The notes: generated from the letters alone by a model not told the origin. A DNA stretch of 64,000 nt from Methylobacterium crusticola (GCF_003574465.1 NZ_QOWC01000006.1:27632-91631), one strand, 5' to 3'. Shown: positions 26,356 through 34,500, counted from the stretch's first letter. A program made the numbers and translations.

Positions 26356-26922
26356 ATGCCGAACCTCGCTCCCTCCGACGTCGTCCTGCTGTTCGCCGAT
26401 CTCCAGGACAGCATCGTCGGCCACAGCGCCACCAACGGCGAGGCCGCGATCCGCAAGGCGGCCGGGGCGCTCGCCGTGCTCGCCCGCGACCTCGCCATCC
26501 CGGCCGTCGCCTCCGTGGTGCCGTTCGGGACCGACGACCCGCGTCCGCTCGCCGAGATCACGGCGGCGCTGCCGGACGTCCCGGTGCTCGCGCGCGGCGG
26601 GCCGTCCGTGTTCGCGCACGCCCTGACCCGCGACGCGATCCTGGGCACGGGGCGGCGCACCCTCGTGCTCGCCGGCGTCGCGAGCGAGGTCGTGGTGCTG
26701 CACGCGAGCCTGCGCGCCCGCGAGGCCGGCCTCGCCGTCCACGTCCTCCTCGACGCGAGCGGCGGGTTCTCACCCCGCACCGAGGCGGCGGCCCTGCGGG
26801 AGATCGAGGCGGCGGGCGGCGTCACGAGCTCGGTCGCGAGCTTCGCGACCCGGCTCGCCGACGCGTTCGACGGCCCCGAGGGCCGGGCCGCGATGGCGGC
26901 CCTGGTGAGCCTGATGGGCTGA
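26356..26922 (+). CDS. Isochorismatase-fold protein lacking the catalytic cysteine
   Basis: A 188-residue protein of the isochorismatase/YcaC fold. The fold shows in VVLLFADLQDSIVG with its Asp, in the strand LVLAGVASEVVVLHASL, and in VLLDASGGFSPRTEAAAL, a YcaC-like segment. At the nucleophile position, where relatives have E-V-C or D-V-C, the sequence is EVVV. The codons are GAG GTC GTG GTG, so the Cys is Val. An active-site Lys is not obvious either. It is the last gene of the plus-strand cassette. It may be a ligand-binding or structural paralogue of the active copy at 20902-21531. Confidence 0.8.
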   Translation: MPNLAPSDVVLLFADLQDSIVGHSATNGEAAIRKAAGALAVLARDLAIPAVASVVPFGTDDPRPLAEITAALPDVPVLARGGPSVFAHALTRDAILGTGRRTLVLAGVASEVVVLHASLRAREAGLAVHVLLDASGGFSPRTEAAALREIEAAGGVTSSVASFATRLADAFDGPEGRAAMAALVSLMG

Positions 26923-26954
26923 GCCCGCCCCCTAAGCCCGACGCCGGGGCGCCG

Positions 26955-27138
26955 GGGGGCCCAGCGCCTCGCCGGCCCCTCGGGACCGATCCCGGTGCCC
27001 TGCGCGCCCCGGGCCGCGAGCGCCCGGGCGGGGGCGCCGGCGCCGGCGCCGCAGCCGACGTCGAGGACGGGGGCAGCCGTCGAGGCCCCCGAGCGCCTGC
27101 GCGACGGCCTCGAGCGCCCTGCGGGGGCCCCGTCCGCT
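26955..27138 (-). pseudogene. Candidate remnant of a SAM-dependent methyltransferase
   Basis: In the gap between the two convergent cassettes, the minus strand reads RALEAVAQALGGLDGC in one frame (to about 27072). In a shifted frame from 27068 it then reads VLDVGCGAGAGAPARALAARG and GTGIGPEGPARRW. The second piece has the order and spacing of methyltransferase motif I and the start of motif II. The two pieces need a frameshift to join, and there is no start or downstream catalytic domain. I infer a decayed gene fragment. High GC can mimic such motifs by chance, so confidence is moderate. Confidence 0.4.
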
Positions 27139-27154
27139 TGGGCGCTCCCGCGGC

Positions 27155-27961
27155 TCAGGCGGCGTCTTCCAGGATGGCCTCGGCCTGGAGGCGGACCGGG
27201 CGGTCGACGAGCTTGCCGTCGACCACGATCGCGCCGGGACCGGCCGCGCAGGCGGCGAGCACGCGCCGCGCCCAGGCGACCTCCTCGGCGCTCGGGGAGA
27301 AGCCGGCATTCACCGCGGCGACCTGCCCCGGATGGATGCAGAGCTTGCCGCCGAACCCGAAGCGGCGGGCCCGCTCCACGTCCCCGGCCAGGACGTCGTC
27401 CTGGCGGACCGCGACGGTCACGCCGTCGACCGGCGGGGCGAGGCCGGCGAGCGCCGATTCGAGCACGAGCCGGCTGCGGACGTAGTCGAGCTCGCGGTCG
27501 TGGCCGCGGATGCCCGCCTCAGTGCAGAAATCCACCGACCCGAAGGCGAGCCGGTGCAGGCCCGGCGCGGCGGCGAGCCCCCGCAGGTCCGCGAAGGCCC
27601 GCACGGTCTCGACGAGGGCGACGAGCGACCGCTCCGGCGCCAGGCGGGCGCGCAGGGCCGCGAGCCCGTCCGAGCCCTCGGTCTTGGGCAGCATCAGCCC
27701 GGCGAGGCCCGGCAGGCCCGCGAGGGCGCGCACGTCGTCCTCGTGCCAGGGCGTGCCGAGGGCGTTGACGCGCACGATGGCGGATCCGGGCGGGGCCCCG
27801 GCGAGCCAGTCCGCGAGCCCGTCCCGGGCCCCCGCCTTGGCGTCCGGCAGGACCGCGTCCTCGAGGTCGAGCACGACCCGGTCGGCCCCGCTCGCCAGGG
27901 CCTTGGCGAAGCGCTCCGGGCGGTCGCCCGGGCAGAACAGGTAGCTGCGCTCACGCCTCAT
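27155..27961 (-). CDS. CitE-like HpcH/HpaI-family acyl-CoA lyase
   Basis: A 268-residue TIM-barrel lyase of the CitE/malyl-CoA/citramalyl-CoA lyase family. Visible features: RSYLFCPGDRPERFAKAL at the N-terminus, the VVLDLEDAV metal-site motif, VALVETVRAF with its metal-binding Glu, FGSVDFCTEAG with its Asp, and GFGGKLCIHPGQV. It would split a 3-hydroxyacyl-CoA such as malyl-CoA or citramalyl-CoA into acetyl-CoA and an oxo acid. It is the last gene of the minus-strand operon and its start overlaps the GntR gene end by 11 nt. With the MaoC hydratase and CoA-transferase it resembles the Ict-Ich-Ccl itaconate pathway set. Confidence 0.9.
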   Translation of the reverse strand: MRRERSYLFCPGDRPERFAKALASGADRVVLDLEDAVLPDAKAGARDGLADWLAGAPPGSAIVRVNALGTPWHEDDVRALAGLPGLAGLMLPKTEGSDGLAALRARLAPERSLVALVETVRAFADLRGLAAAPGLHRLAFGSVDFCTEAGIRGHDRELDYVRSRLVLESALAGLAPPVDGVTVAVRQDDVLAGDVERARRFGFGGKLCIHPGQVAAVNAGFSPSAEEVAWARRVLAACAAGPGAIVVDGKLVDRPVRLQAEAILEDAA

Positions 27962-28727
27962 CGCCGGCCTCCCCGCCGCCCCGCGCGCCCGGCCGCTCGC
28001 GGCGGAAGACCTCCGAGTAGCTGAAGCGGTCGGCCGGATGGGTGCTGATCGCCACCTCGATCACCTCGCCGCGGCGGTTGAGGTAGAGGCGGCAGACCCA
28101 GAGGGCCGGCGAGCCGGCCTCGGCGTCGAGGCGGCGCGCCTGCTCGGGCGAGAGCGGAACCGCCCGGATCTGCTGCTGCACCTCCGAGACCGTCTCGCCG
28201 AACTGCTCCTCGATGCGGACGTAGACCGGCACGGTGGAGCGCCCGCCGAGCTGGCGCACGGAGCGGAAGGCCGGATGGATGTAGATGTCGCTCGCGCAGA
28301 GCGGCGGGGCCGGCGCCCCCTCGAGGTGGCGCAGGCCCCGGACGTGGAGCCAGGACTGGCCCGCGGGCGCCTGCGCCAGGGCGGCGATCTCCCGGTCGAG
28401 GGGCGCCATCTCGACGTCCACGATCTCGAGCTCGGTCTCGGCCGTGTACTGCTGGAGGTCGGCCATGCCCTGCATGACCTGCCGGTAGGCCGTGCGGGCC
28501 CGGGTGCTCAGGACCCGGGTGCCGACCCCCGCCTGCCGGCTCACGAGCCCGAGCTCCACGAGCCGCTTCACGGCCTCCCGCACGGTGAACCGGCTCGCCC
28601 CGAACTGCTCGCACAGCGCGAGCTCGGTCGGCATCAGGCCGCCGACGGGGTAGCGGCCGGTCTCGATCTCGCTGATGAGCGTCTGGGCGAGCTGGAGGTA
28701 GCGGGGCTGGGGCGTGATCAGGGACAT
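27951..28727 (-). CDS. GntR-family transcriptional regulator, HutC/UTRA subfamily
   Basis: A 258-residue GntR regulator with an N-terminal winged helix (RYPVGGLMPTELALCEQFG, RFTVREAVKRLVELGLV, RQAGVGTRVL). The C-terminal UTRA effector domain ends PADRFSYSEVF. It is the same length as, and paralogous to, the regulator at 17517-18293, and the two share a similar recognition helix. It is embedded in the operon it probably controls, downstream of the CoA-transferase. The promoter of that operon at 33117-33153 carries the TTGTCCGGACAA palindrome, also present in front of the other cassette, so cross-regulation by the two proteins is plausible. Confidence 0.9.
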   Translation of the reverse strand: MSLITPQPRYLQLAQTLISEIETGRYPVGGLMPTELALCEQFGASRFTVREAVKRLVELGLVSRQAGVGTRVLSTRARTAYRQVMQGMADLQQYTAETELEIVDVEMAPLDREIAALAQAPAGQSWLHVRGLRHLEGAPAPPLCASDIYIHPAFRSVRQLGGRSTVPVYVRIEEQFGETVSEVQQQIRAVPLSPEQARRLDAEAGSPALWVCRLYLNRRGEVIEVAISTHPADRFSYSEVFRRERPGARGGGEAGDEA

Positions 28728-28738
28728 GAGGGAGGGTC

Positions 28739-29935
28739 TTAGCGCACCACGGCCCGCGCGCGTAGGTCGCCGATCGCGTGGGCCGAGAAGCCGGCCGCGC
28801 GCAGGAGCGCCTCGGTGTCCTGGCCGAGCGCGGGCGCGGCCGCGGTCGGGTGCGCGGCGCCCGCGACCCTGACCGGCGAGGCGATGCCGCGGACCGGGCC
28901 GTGCCGCTCGTGGGCGAAGTCGACGATCCGCTCCTGCTCGTGCGCGAACGGGTTCTCCAGCGCCTCGCGCACGTCGTGGACGGGCGCCACCGGCACCTTG
29001 CCGCCGAGGATCGCCATCCAGGCGGCGGTCGTCCTGTGCGACAGCGCCTCGTCGATCGCGGCGTTGACCCGGGGCCGGTTGCGCAGGCGCGCCGCGAAGG
29101 TCGCGAAGTCCGGGTCGTCCGGCCACTCGGGGTGGCCCACGAGGTCCGCCAGCACCCGGAAGAACTTCTCCTTCTGGCACATGATGAAGATCCAGCCGTC
29201 CGCGGTCCGGTAGAGCTGGCTCGGGGTGAGGGAGGGGTGGCTGGAGCGCGGCGCGCGCGTCGTGACGGTGCCGCCGTTGAGGTACCAGGTGCCCACGTAG
29301 CAGAGGTTGTGGAGCGCGACGTCGAACAGGCTGACGTCGTAGTCCCGGCCCCGGCCGGTGCGGCGTGCCGCGAGGACGCCGGCGAGCAGCGCCATGGCGG
29401 CGGTCGTCCCGGTCATGAGGTCGATGATCGACAGGCCCATCCGGGCCGGCGGCCCGTCCGGCTCGCCCGTGACGGAGAGGTAGCCGGCCTCCGCCTGCAT
29501 CAGGTAGTCGTAGCCCGGCCAGGCCGCCCGCGAGCCCGTCCGGCCGTAGGCCGAGAGGTGGACGCAGACGAGGGCCGGGTTGACCTCGGCGAGGCTCGCG
29601 TGGTCGAGCCCGAGCTTGGCCGGCAGGTCGCCCCGCAGGTTGTTGAACACCGCGTCGGCGTCCCGGGCGAGCGCGCGCAGCACGGCGCGGCCGTCCGGCG
29701 CCTTGAGATCGAGGGCGATCGAGCGCTTGTTGCGGTTGAACGCCTCGTAGAAGTGGCTGTCGCCCGGCTCGAGGAAGTGGGGCCCGACGTGGCGGCCGAC
29801 GTCGCCGCCGTCCGTGAGGTTCTCGACCTTGACGACGTCGGCCCCGAGATCGGCGAGGTGCTGCGTGCCGAAGGGCCCGGCGCCGTACTGCTCGACCGAC
29901 AGGACCCGCAGGCCCGCGAGCGGCAGGCCGCTCAT
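28739..29935 (-). CDS. Family III CoA-transferase
   Basis: A 398-residue family III CoA-transferase with LADLGADVVKVENLTDGGDV, NRNKRSIALDLKAPDG, AYGRTGSRAAWPGYDYLMQAEAGY and the catalytic Asp candidate in GLSIIDLMTGT. It is the counterpart of the transferase at 18588-19781; they share the unusual VEQ/FEQ-GAGP start, the VEN-x(3)-GGD block and the PGYD-LMQAEAG block. It overlaps the acyl-CoA dehydrogenase gene by an ATGA junction. In an itaconate-like scheme it would form the CoA ester from succinyl-CoA. The actual acid is unknown. Confidence 0.92.
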   Translation of the reverse strand: MSGLPLAGLRVLSVEQYGAGPFGTQHLADLGADVVKVENLTDGGDVGRHVGPHFLEPGDSHFYEAFNRNKRSIALDLKAPDGRAVLRALARDADAVFNNLRGDLPAKLGLDHASLAEVNPALVCVHLSAYGRTGSRAAWPGYDYLMQAEAGYLSVTGEPDGPPARMGLSIIDLMTGTTAAMALLAGVLAARRTGRGRDYDVSLFDVALHNLCYVGTWYLNGGTVTTRAPRSSHPSLTPSQLYRTADGWIFIMCQKEKFFRVLADLVGHPEWPDDPDFATFAARLRNRPRVNAAIDEALSHRTTAAWMAILGGKVPVAPVHDVREALENPFAHEQERIVDFAHERHGPVRGIASPVRVAGAAHPTAAAPALGQDTEALLRAAGFSAHAIGDLRARAVVR

Positions 29936-31098
29936 ATCCGGTTCCTCTCGACGAGCTGCTTGGCGATGATGATGCGCTGCATCTCATTCGTGCCCTCGCC
30001 GATGACGAGGAGCGGCGCGTCGCGGTAGAGCCGCTCGACGTTGTACTCCTTCGAGTAGCCGTAGGCGCCGTGGATGCGCATGGCCTCCGTGGCGTTCTCG
30101 ACGGCGGCCTCGGTGGCGAAGTACTTCGCCATGCCGGCCTCCATGTCGCAGCGCTCGCCGCGGTCGAAGGACTCGGCCGCCCGGTAGGTCAGCAGGCGCG
30201 CCGCCTCGACCCGGGTCGCCATCTCGCCGAGCTTGAGCTGGATCGCCTGGTGCTCGCAGATCGGCTTGCCGAAGGTCCGGCGGATCTGCGCGTAGGCCAC
30301 CGCCTCCTTCAGGGCCGCGTCCGCGACCCCGACGCCGCGGGCCGCCACGTTGATGCGGCCGAGCTCGAGCCCGCCCAGGATCTGCTGCAGGCCGCGCCCC
30401 TCGCGGCCCCCGATCAGCCGGTCGGCCGGGACCCGGTACTCCTCGAAGCTCAGCTCGCAGGTGTCGATGCCCTTGTAGCCGAGCTTCGGCAGCTTGCGGC
30501 TGACGTTGAAGCCCGGCCCCTTCTCGGCGATGAGCAGGCTCATGCCCTTGTGGCGCGGCGTCGCGCCCGTGTCGGTCTTCACCAGGAGCGCGAAGGTGTT
30601 GCCGTAGTAGCTGTTCGTGATCCAGGTCTTGGTGCCGTTGACGGCGTAGTCGTCGCCGACCCGCCGCGCGGTCGTGCGGATCGCCTGGAGGTCGGTGCCG
30701 CAATCGGGCTCGGTCAGGGCGATGCCGCCGCGCAGCTCGCCGGTGGCGAAGCGCGGCAGGTAGGCCTGCTTCTGCGCCTCCGTGCCGTAGCGCTGCACCG
30801 CCATCGCCATGATGAGGTGCGAGTTGACGATGCCGCTGATCGACATCCACACCGCCGACATCCGCTCGATGATCTTGGCGTAGGTCGCCGTGGAGAGGCC
30901 GAGGCCGCCGTGCTCGGGCTGGATCAGGCAGCCGAACAGGCCGAGCGCCTTCATCTTCTCGACGATCTCGGCCGGGTACTCGTCGCGGGCCTCGAGGTCG
31001 TGGACGTAGGGCCGCACGTCCGCCTCGAGGAAGCGGTCCACGGAATCGAGGATCAGGGCCTCCTCGTCGTGCATCTCGGCGGGCGTCTTCATGTCCAT
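29932..31098 (-). CDS. Acyl-CoA dehydrogenase
   Basis: A 388-residue flavin acyl-CoA dehydrogenase. The FAD/substrate-binding block GGIALTEPDCGTDLQAI, the motif KTWITNSYYGN, the QIRRTFGKPICEHQ segment and the C-terminal IGEGTNEMQRIIIAKQL are all in place. The last of these carries the usual catalytic Glu position. The tyrosine-rich YGYSKEYNVERLYRD precedes it. It resembles glutaryl-CoA or short branched-chain dehydrogenases and would introduce a double bond in an acyl-CoA. AAGGA lies upstream of the chosen ATG. It is in the operon between the MFS carrier and the CoA-transferase. Confidence 0.93.
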   Translation of the reverse strand: MDMKTPAEMHDEEALILDSVDRFLEADVRPYVHDLEARDEYPAEIVEKMKALGLFGCLIQPEHGGLGLSTATYAKIIERMSAVWMSISGIVNSHLIMAMAVQRYGTEAQKQAYLPRFATGELRGGIALTEPDCGTDLQAIRTTARRVGDDYAVNGTKTWITNSYYGNTFALLVKTDTGATPRHKGMSLLIAEKGPGFNVSRKLPKLGYKGIDTCELSFEEYRVPADRLIGGREGRGLQQILGGLELGRINVAARGVGVADAALKEAVAYAQIRRTFGKPICEHQAIQLKLGEMATRVEAARLLTYRAAESFDRGERCDMEAGMAKYFATEAAVENATEAMRIHGAYGYSKEYNVERLYRDAPLLVIGEGTNEMQRIIIAKQLVERNRI

Positions 31099-31152
31099 GG
31101 CGGTCGTCCTTCGTGGCGGTGGGTCTGCGGGTTCGCCGGGAGGGCTCCGGCG

Positions 31153-32538
31153 TCAGGCGTGGCGGTGCAGGGCGCCGGGGGACGCGGCCTCGCGGCGGCC
31201 GGGCGGGCTGCCGGCGTCGTCGAGGGACACGCCGCCGGTCTCGACCCGCAGGACGAGGATCGCCGCGACGAGTGCTGCCAGCACGCAGCCGACGAGGCCG
31301 AGCACGCCGGGGAGCCCGAAGGCCTCGAACAGCCCGACGACCAGGAACGGCGTCGCGATCGAGGCGGCCCGCCCGCACATCCCGGCGACGCCGGTGCCGC
31401 GCAGCCGCAGGTGGGTCGGGAACAGTTCCGGGATGTAGCCGTAGAGGCCGAGCGTCACGAGGGTGTAGATGCTGGTGACGAGGCAGAAGCCCACGACCGT
31501 GATCTCGACGGGCTCGCGCAGGGTGGCGTAGACGACGCCGAGCGCCATGATGGCGAGGCAGGTCCCGACGAGGGAGCGCTGCCGGGAGATCCGGTCGCCG
31601 AGCGCCATGCCGACGAGGGCGCCCGCGATGCTGCCGAGGGACATCAGGGTGGTGAAGCCCAGCGACTGCACCACGCTCATGCCCTGGCGCACCAGGAAGG
31701 TCGGCAGCCAGGCGACGAAGCCGTAGACCGAGATGTTGACCGCCATGCAGGTGAGCGCGGCCGCGGTCGTGCGCCCGATCATCCCGGGGCGGAACAGGGC
31801 CGTGACGGGCGCCGCCGGCACCGCGAGGCTGCGCACCGTCGCGACCGGCGGCAGGGCGCGCCCGGCCCCGACCTCGGCCTCGATGGCCCGGAGCGTGCGC
31901 TCCGCCTCCTCGGGCCGGCCGACGGCCTCGAGCCAGCGGGGCGATTCCGGCATCCGCTTGCGCAGGAGCCAGATCGCGATGGCTCCGACCCCCGCGATGG
32001 CGAACATCGCCCGCCACCCGAGCGCCGGGATGACGAGGTAGCCGACGCTCGTCGCCACGAACAGCCCGGAATTTGTCAGGATGCCCAGGATGGCGATCCA
32101 GCGGCCCCGGTAGGCGGGCGGGACGAACTCGCAGAGCGTGCCCGCCGCCACCACGAGCTCGGCCCCGAGGCCGATGCCCATGACGAAGCGGCAGAGGGTC
32201 AGGACGGCGATGTCGGGGGCAAGGCACGCCGCGAGCGAGGCGAGGCCGAACAGGCCGAGGTTGAACTGGTAGGAGGCGCGCCGCCCGTAGCGGTCGCCGA
32301 CGTAGCCGGCGAGCCCCGCCCCGATCAGCATGCCGGCGAAGGTCGCCGACACGAAGGTCGCGTTCTGCGCCTGCGTCGAGAACCCCTCCTTCAGCATGGC
32401 CGCGATGACGCCGCCCGCGAGGTAGATGTCGAAGGCGTCGAGGGCCGCGCCGGCCCCGATCAGCCCGAGGATGCGCCAGTGGAACCGCGCGATCGGGAGC
32501 CGGTCCAGGCGGGCTCCCGCGTTGACGACCTGTGCCAT
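31153..32538 (-). CDS. MFS transporter, aromatic/organic acid type
   Basis: A 461-residue major facilitator with about twelve hydrophobic segments. Motifs match the carrier at 22565-23953: NAGARLDRLPIARFHWR at the N-terminus, DAFDIYLAGG in helix 1, GYVGDRYGRRASYQ in loop 2-3, RFVMGIGLGAELVVAAGTLCEF in helix 4 and PESPRWLEAVGR in the central loop. It should import the operon's carboxylic acid substrate. GGAGGAGA precedes the ATG. The close likeness of the two carriers is part of the evidence that the facing cassettes share an origin. Confidence 0.92.
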   Translation of the reverse strand: MAQVVNAGARLDRLPIARFHWRILGLIGAGAALDAFDIYLAGGVIAAMLKEGFSTQAQNATFVSATFAGMLIGAGLAGYVGDRYGRRASYQFNLGLFGLASLAACLAPDIAVLTLCRFVMGIGLGAELVVAAGTLCEFVPPAYRGRWIAILGILTNSGLFVATSVGYLVIPALGWRAMFAIAGVGAIAIWLLRKRMPESPRWLEAVGRPEEAERTLRAIEAEVGAGRALPPVATVRSLAVPAAPVTALFRPGMIGRTTAAALTCMAVNISVYGFVAWLPTFLVRQGMSVVQSLGFTTLMSLGSIAGALVGMALGDRISRQRSLVGTCLAIMALGVVYATLREPVEITVVGFCLVTSIYTLVTLGLYGYIPELFPTHLRLRGTGVAGMCGRAASIATPFLVVGLFEAFGLPGVLGLVGCVLAALVAAILVLRVETGGVSLDDAGSPPGRREAASPGALHRHA

Positions 32539-32605
32539 GGCCTCGTTCTCCTCCCGGTTCCCGTCCCGTCCGGCCTTCGCGGCTCTGCTTCGGGGTGACG
32601 CGTCC

Positions 32606-33103
32606 TCAGCCCTCGCCGACGCCGTGGCCCTGCTTCGGCACGAGGGCGCTGCGCACGAAGTCCATCACGGGCGAGCCGTCCTGCTTGAAGGCGCGGGTGC
32701 GGACGGTGACGATTCCCTGGCCCGGCCGGGAGCGCGACGCGCGCGTCTCCAGCACCTCGGACTCGGCGTAGAGCGTGTCGCCCGGGAAGACCGGGCCCGT
32801 GAGGTTGATCTCCTTCCAGCCGAGGTTCGCGATGGCCTTGCCGCTGACGTCGGCCACCGTCATGCCGAGCACGATCGCCAGGCTGAGCCCGCTGTTCACC
32901 AGGGGCTGCCCGAACTCGCTCTTCTCCGCGAAGGCCCGGTCGCAGTGCATCGGGTGGAAGTTCATGGTCATGAGCGAGAAGTTGATGTTGTCGGATTCCG
33001 TGACGGTCCGGCCCGGCCGGTGCTCGTAGACGTCGCCGACGACGAACTCCTCGAGGTATCGCCCGAACTTGGTGGTGTGACGGGTCCCGCCTGCTTGCGC
33101 CAT
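32606..33103 (-). CDS. MaoC-like acyl-CoA hydratase
   Basis: A 165-residue single hot-dog-fold MaoC hydratase. The active-site region SLMTMNFHPMHCD-x-FAEKS (Asn/His hydratase motif) is present. The hydratase-2 body follows, with PLVNSGLSLAIVLGMTV, and then VFPGDTLYAESEVLETR. It would hydrate an enoyl-CoA such as itaconyl- or mesaconyl-CoA. It is the first gene of the minus-strand operon, with GGGAGG before its ATG and the GntR operator only 14 nt upstream. Together with the CitE-like lyase and CoA-transferase it supports a C5 dicarboxylate pathway; that assignment is inferred. Confidence 0.9.
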   Translation of the reverse strand: MAQAGGTRHTTKFGRYLEEFVVGDVYEHRPGRTVTESDNINFSLMTMNFHPMHCDRAFAEKSEFGQPLVNSGLSLAIVLGMTVADVSGKAIANLGWKEINLTGPVFPGDTLYAESEVLETRASRSRPGQGIVTVRTRAFKQDGSPVMDFVRSALVPKQGHGVGEG

Positions 33104-33116
33104 CTCGTCCTCCCAA

Positions 33117-33153
33117 TTGTCCGGACAAAGTCACAAAGGGAGCGGGGTGTCAA
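33117..33153 (-). promoter_or_regulatory. Promoter with GntR operator for the MaoC-to-CitE operon
   Basis: On the minus strand a perfect TTGACA (33153-33148) is followed by GACTTTGTCCGGACAA, ending at 33117. The TTGTCCGGACAA palindrome itself is 33117-33128. The 16-nt string is identical to that at the 18489 promoter. The site lies between the -35 box and the ribosome site of the MaoC gene, so binding should block transcription initiation. Confidence 0.7.
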
Positions 33154-33884
33154 GGCAACGCGCGTCGGCAGGGGGGATCGTCGCTTCAGAGATCGACCCG
33201 GGACGCCCGGAACGCGGTGCCGGTCCGCGAGCGCGAGGAGCGCCCCCGGAGCGAGTGCCCCCGAAGCAAGTGCCTCAGGAGCAAGCCCCGAGGTCGCGGA
33301 CGCAACCGCCGGCGCCAGAGGTGCCGGGACAAGCAAGGGCGTCTCTCGGCAGCACTCGCGTTCTGCCGCGGCGGATGGCCGGCATGTGATGGGGTATCGC
33401 CCGTGTCTCGGCCGGGCGATGCCGGAGGCGACGGGCTCCTCCGGTCCGGCGCGGGAGCCGTCCCTCGGCAGGGATGCCGGGATCGCCTCGGGATGACCGG
33501 GTCGGTTGCGTGCGTGACGGAACGCCGCCCGGTGGCGAAGCGCCTTCGAGGCGAAGTTCGTGCGAGGGGTTTATCTCGAGCACAGGCCGGCGCGGATGGG
33601 CGCGACCACGCCGGACGGCACGATCATGGCGCGATTCGTCCTGCCTAAATGCCGGAGCGATGCAGTAGCGTCATGTCGCGACGTCCGGGCGCGCTGCCGG
33701 ACAGCCGAGCCTCGCCATGAGCCGGCACGCGGCGAGGGGAGGCAACGCCCGGTCTCCGGCGCAGAGGAGCGCTGCCCTGCGACAAGTCCGACCGGTCCAC
33801 GGCCGAGCGAGTCGGACCGCGCCTTCTCGCCGCCATGCGCTCCAAAACGTCAAGGCCTTCTTGGTGGCGAGCACAGGAAGTTCA
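33154..33884. other. Intergenic region with no supported gene
   Basis: About 730 nt. Short overlapping frames occur on both strands, but their translations are Arg/Gly/Pro-rich, have no ribosome sites and match nothing I know. A run of repeated GAGCGAGTGCCC / GAAGCAAGTGCC-like phrases occurs near 33240-33290. GC falls towards the right end. Confidence 0.5.
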
Positions 33885-34076
33885 TCAAAGTGACGCGACT
33901 TTGCCGATCGTCTCCTCTCCGCTCTGCGTGATGATTAGCTTTCTGAGCATTCGCGCAACATGAAGGCGCACTTTCTCAGCTTGCGAAACATCATCGGTAG
34001 CAATGTACTCGACGGTCATGTTGCTCAAGTTGCGCATACGGCTAAGCCCTTCGGCGGATTCCGCATTGATATACAT
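33885..34076 (-). CDS. Small hypothetical protein
   Basis: A 63-residue reading frame beginning MYINAESAEGLSRM. GGAG sits 8 nt upstream of its ATG, a good ribosome site. The protein has a plausible composition with helices (SQAEKVRLHVARMLRKLI) and no GC-driven Arg/Pro/Gly bias, unlike spurious frames nearby. No family is recognised. It sits alone between larger transcription units and its lower GC suggests recent acquisition or a lineage-specific gene. Confidence 0.5.
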   Translation of the reverse strand: MYINAESAEGLSRMRNLSNMTVEYIATDDVSQAEKVRLHVARMLRKLIITQSGEETIGKVASL

Positions 34077-34275
34077 CAGTCATACTCCATCATCATTCGA
34101 CGGTAAAGTGAATTTAATACCCTGCGAATCAAGTCAGGGCGACCGCGGATTTATTTAACGTGTTAACTTCTATCAGCTTTGCAAAGATATACAGGGGATG
34201 CAAAATGATCCTCCATCGGCTACGTACGTATTCCGGAGTGCGCAGATCATGAGGCTGACCGGGGAGGGCGTCTTA

Positions 34276-34500
34276 GTGCACCGTTTCCACTTCGATCTCA
34301 TCGATGGGCGCACCCTCGTTCGGGACGACGAAGGCGTCGAAGCCGAGGACCTGAGCTGCGCTCTGGAACAGGCTCGGGCCACGATCGAAGAGATGCGGGC
34401 CAGTGGCGACCTGAGTGACCTTGCCGGCCGATGGCAGCTCGTGGTGCGATCCGAGAGCGGCACCGTGCTTGCCAGCATCTCCCTTCCCGAGCTTCATTGA
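34276..34500 (+). CDS. DUF6894-like small protein
   Basis: A 74-residue protein beginning HRFHFDLIDGRTLVRDDEGVEAEDL after the start codon. This is the pattern of the DUF6894 family (F-x-F/D-x-x-D-G, then RDDEGVE), widespread as multiple paralogues in Methylobacterium and relatives. I chose the GTG at 34276 because GGAGGG lies 7 nt before it and the family normally begins right at this segment. In-frame ATGs at 34198 and 34249 lack good ribosome sites. Function is unknown. Confidence 0.65.
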   Translation: MHRFHFDLIDGRTLVRDDEGVEAEDLSCALEQARATIEEMRASGDLSDLAGRWQLVVRSESGTVLASISLPELH

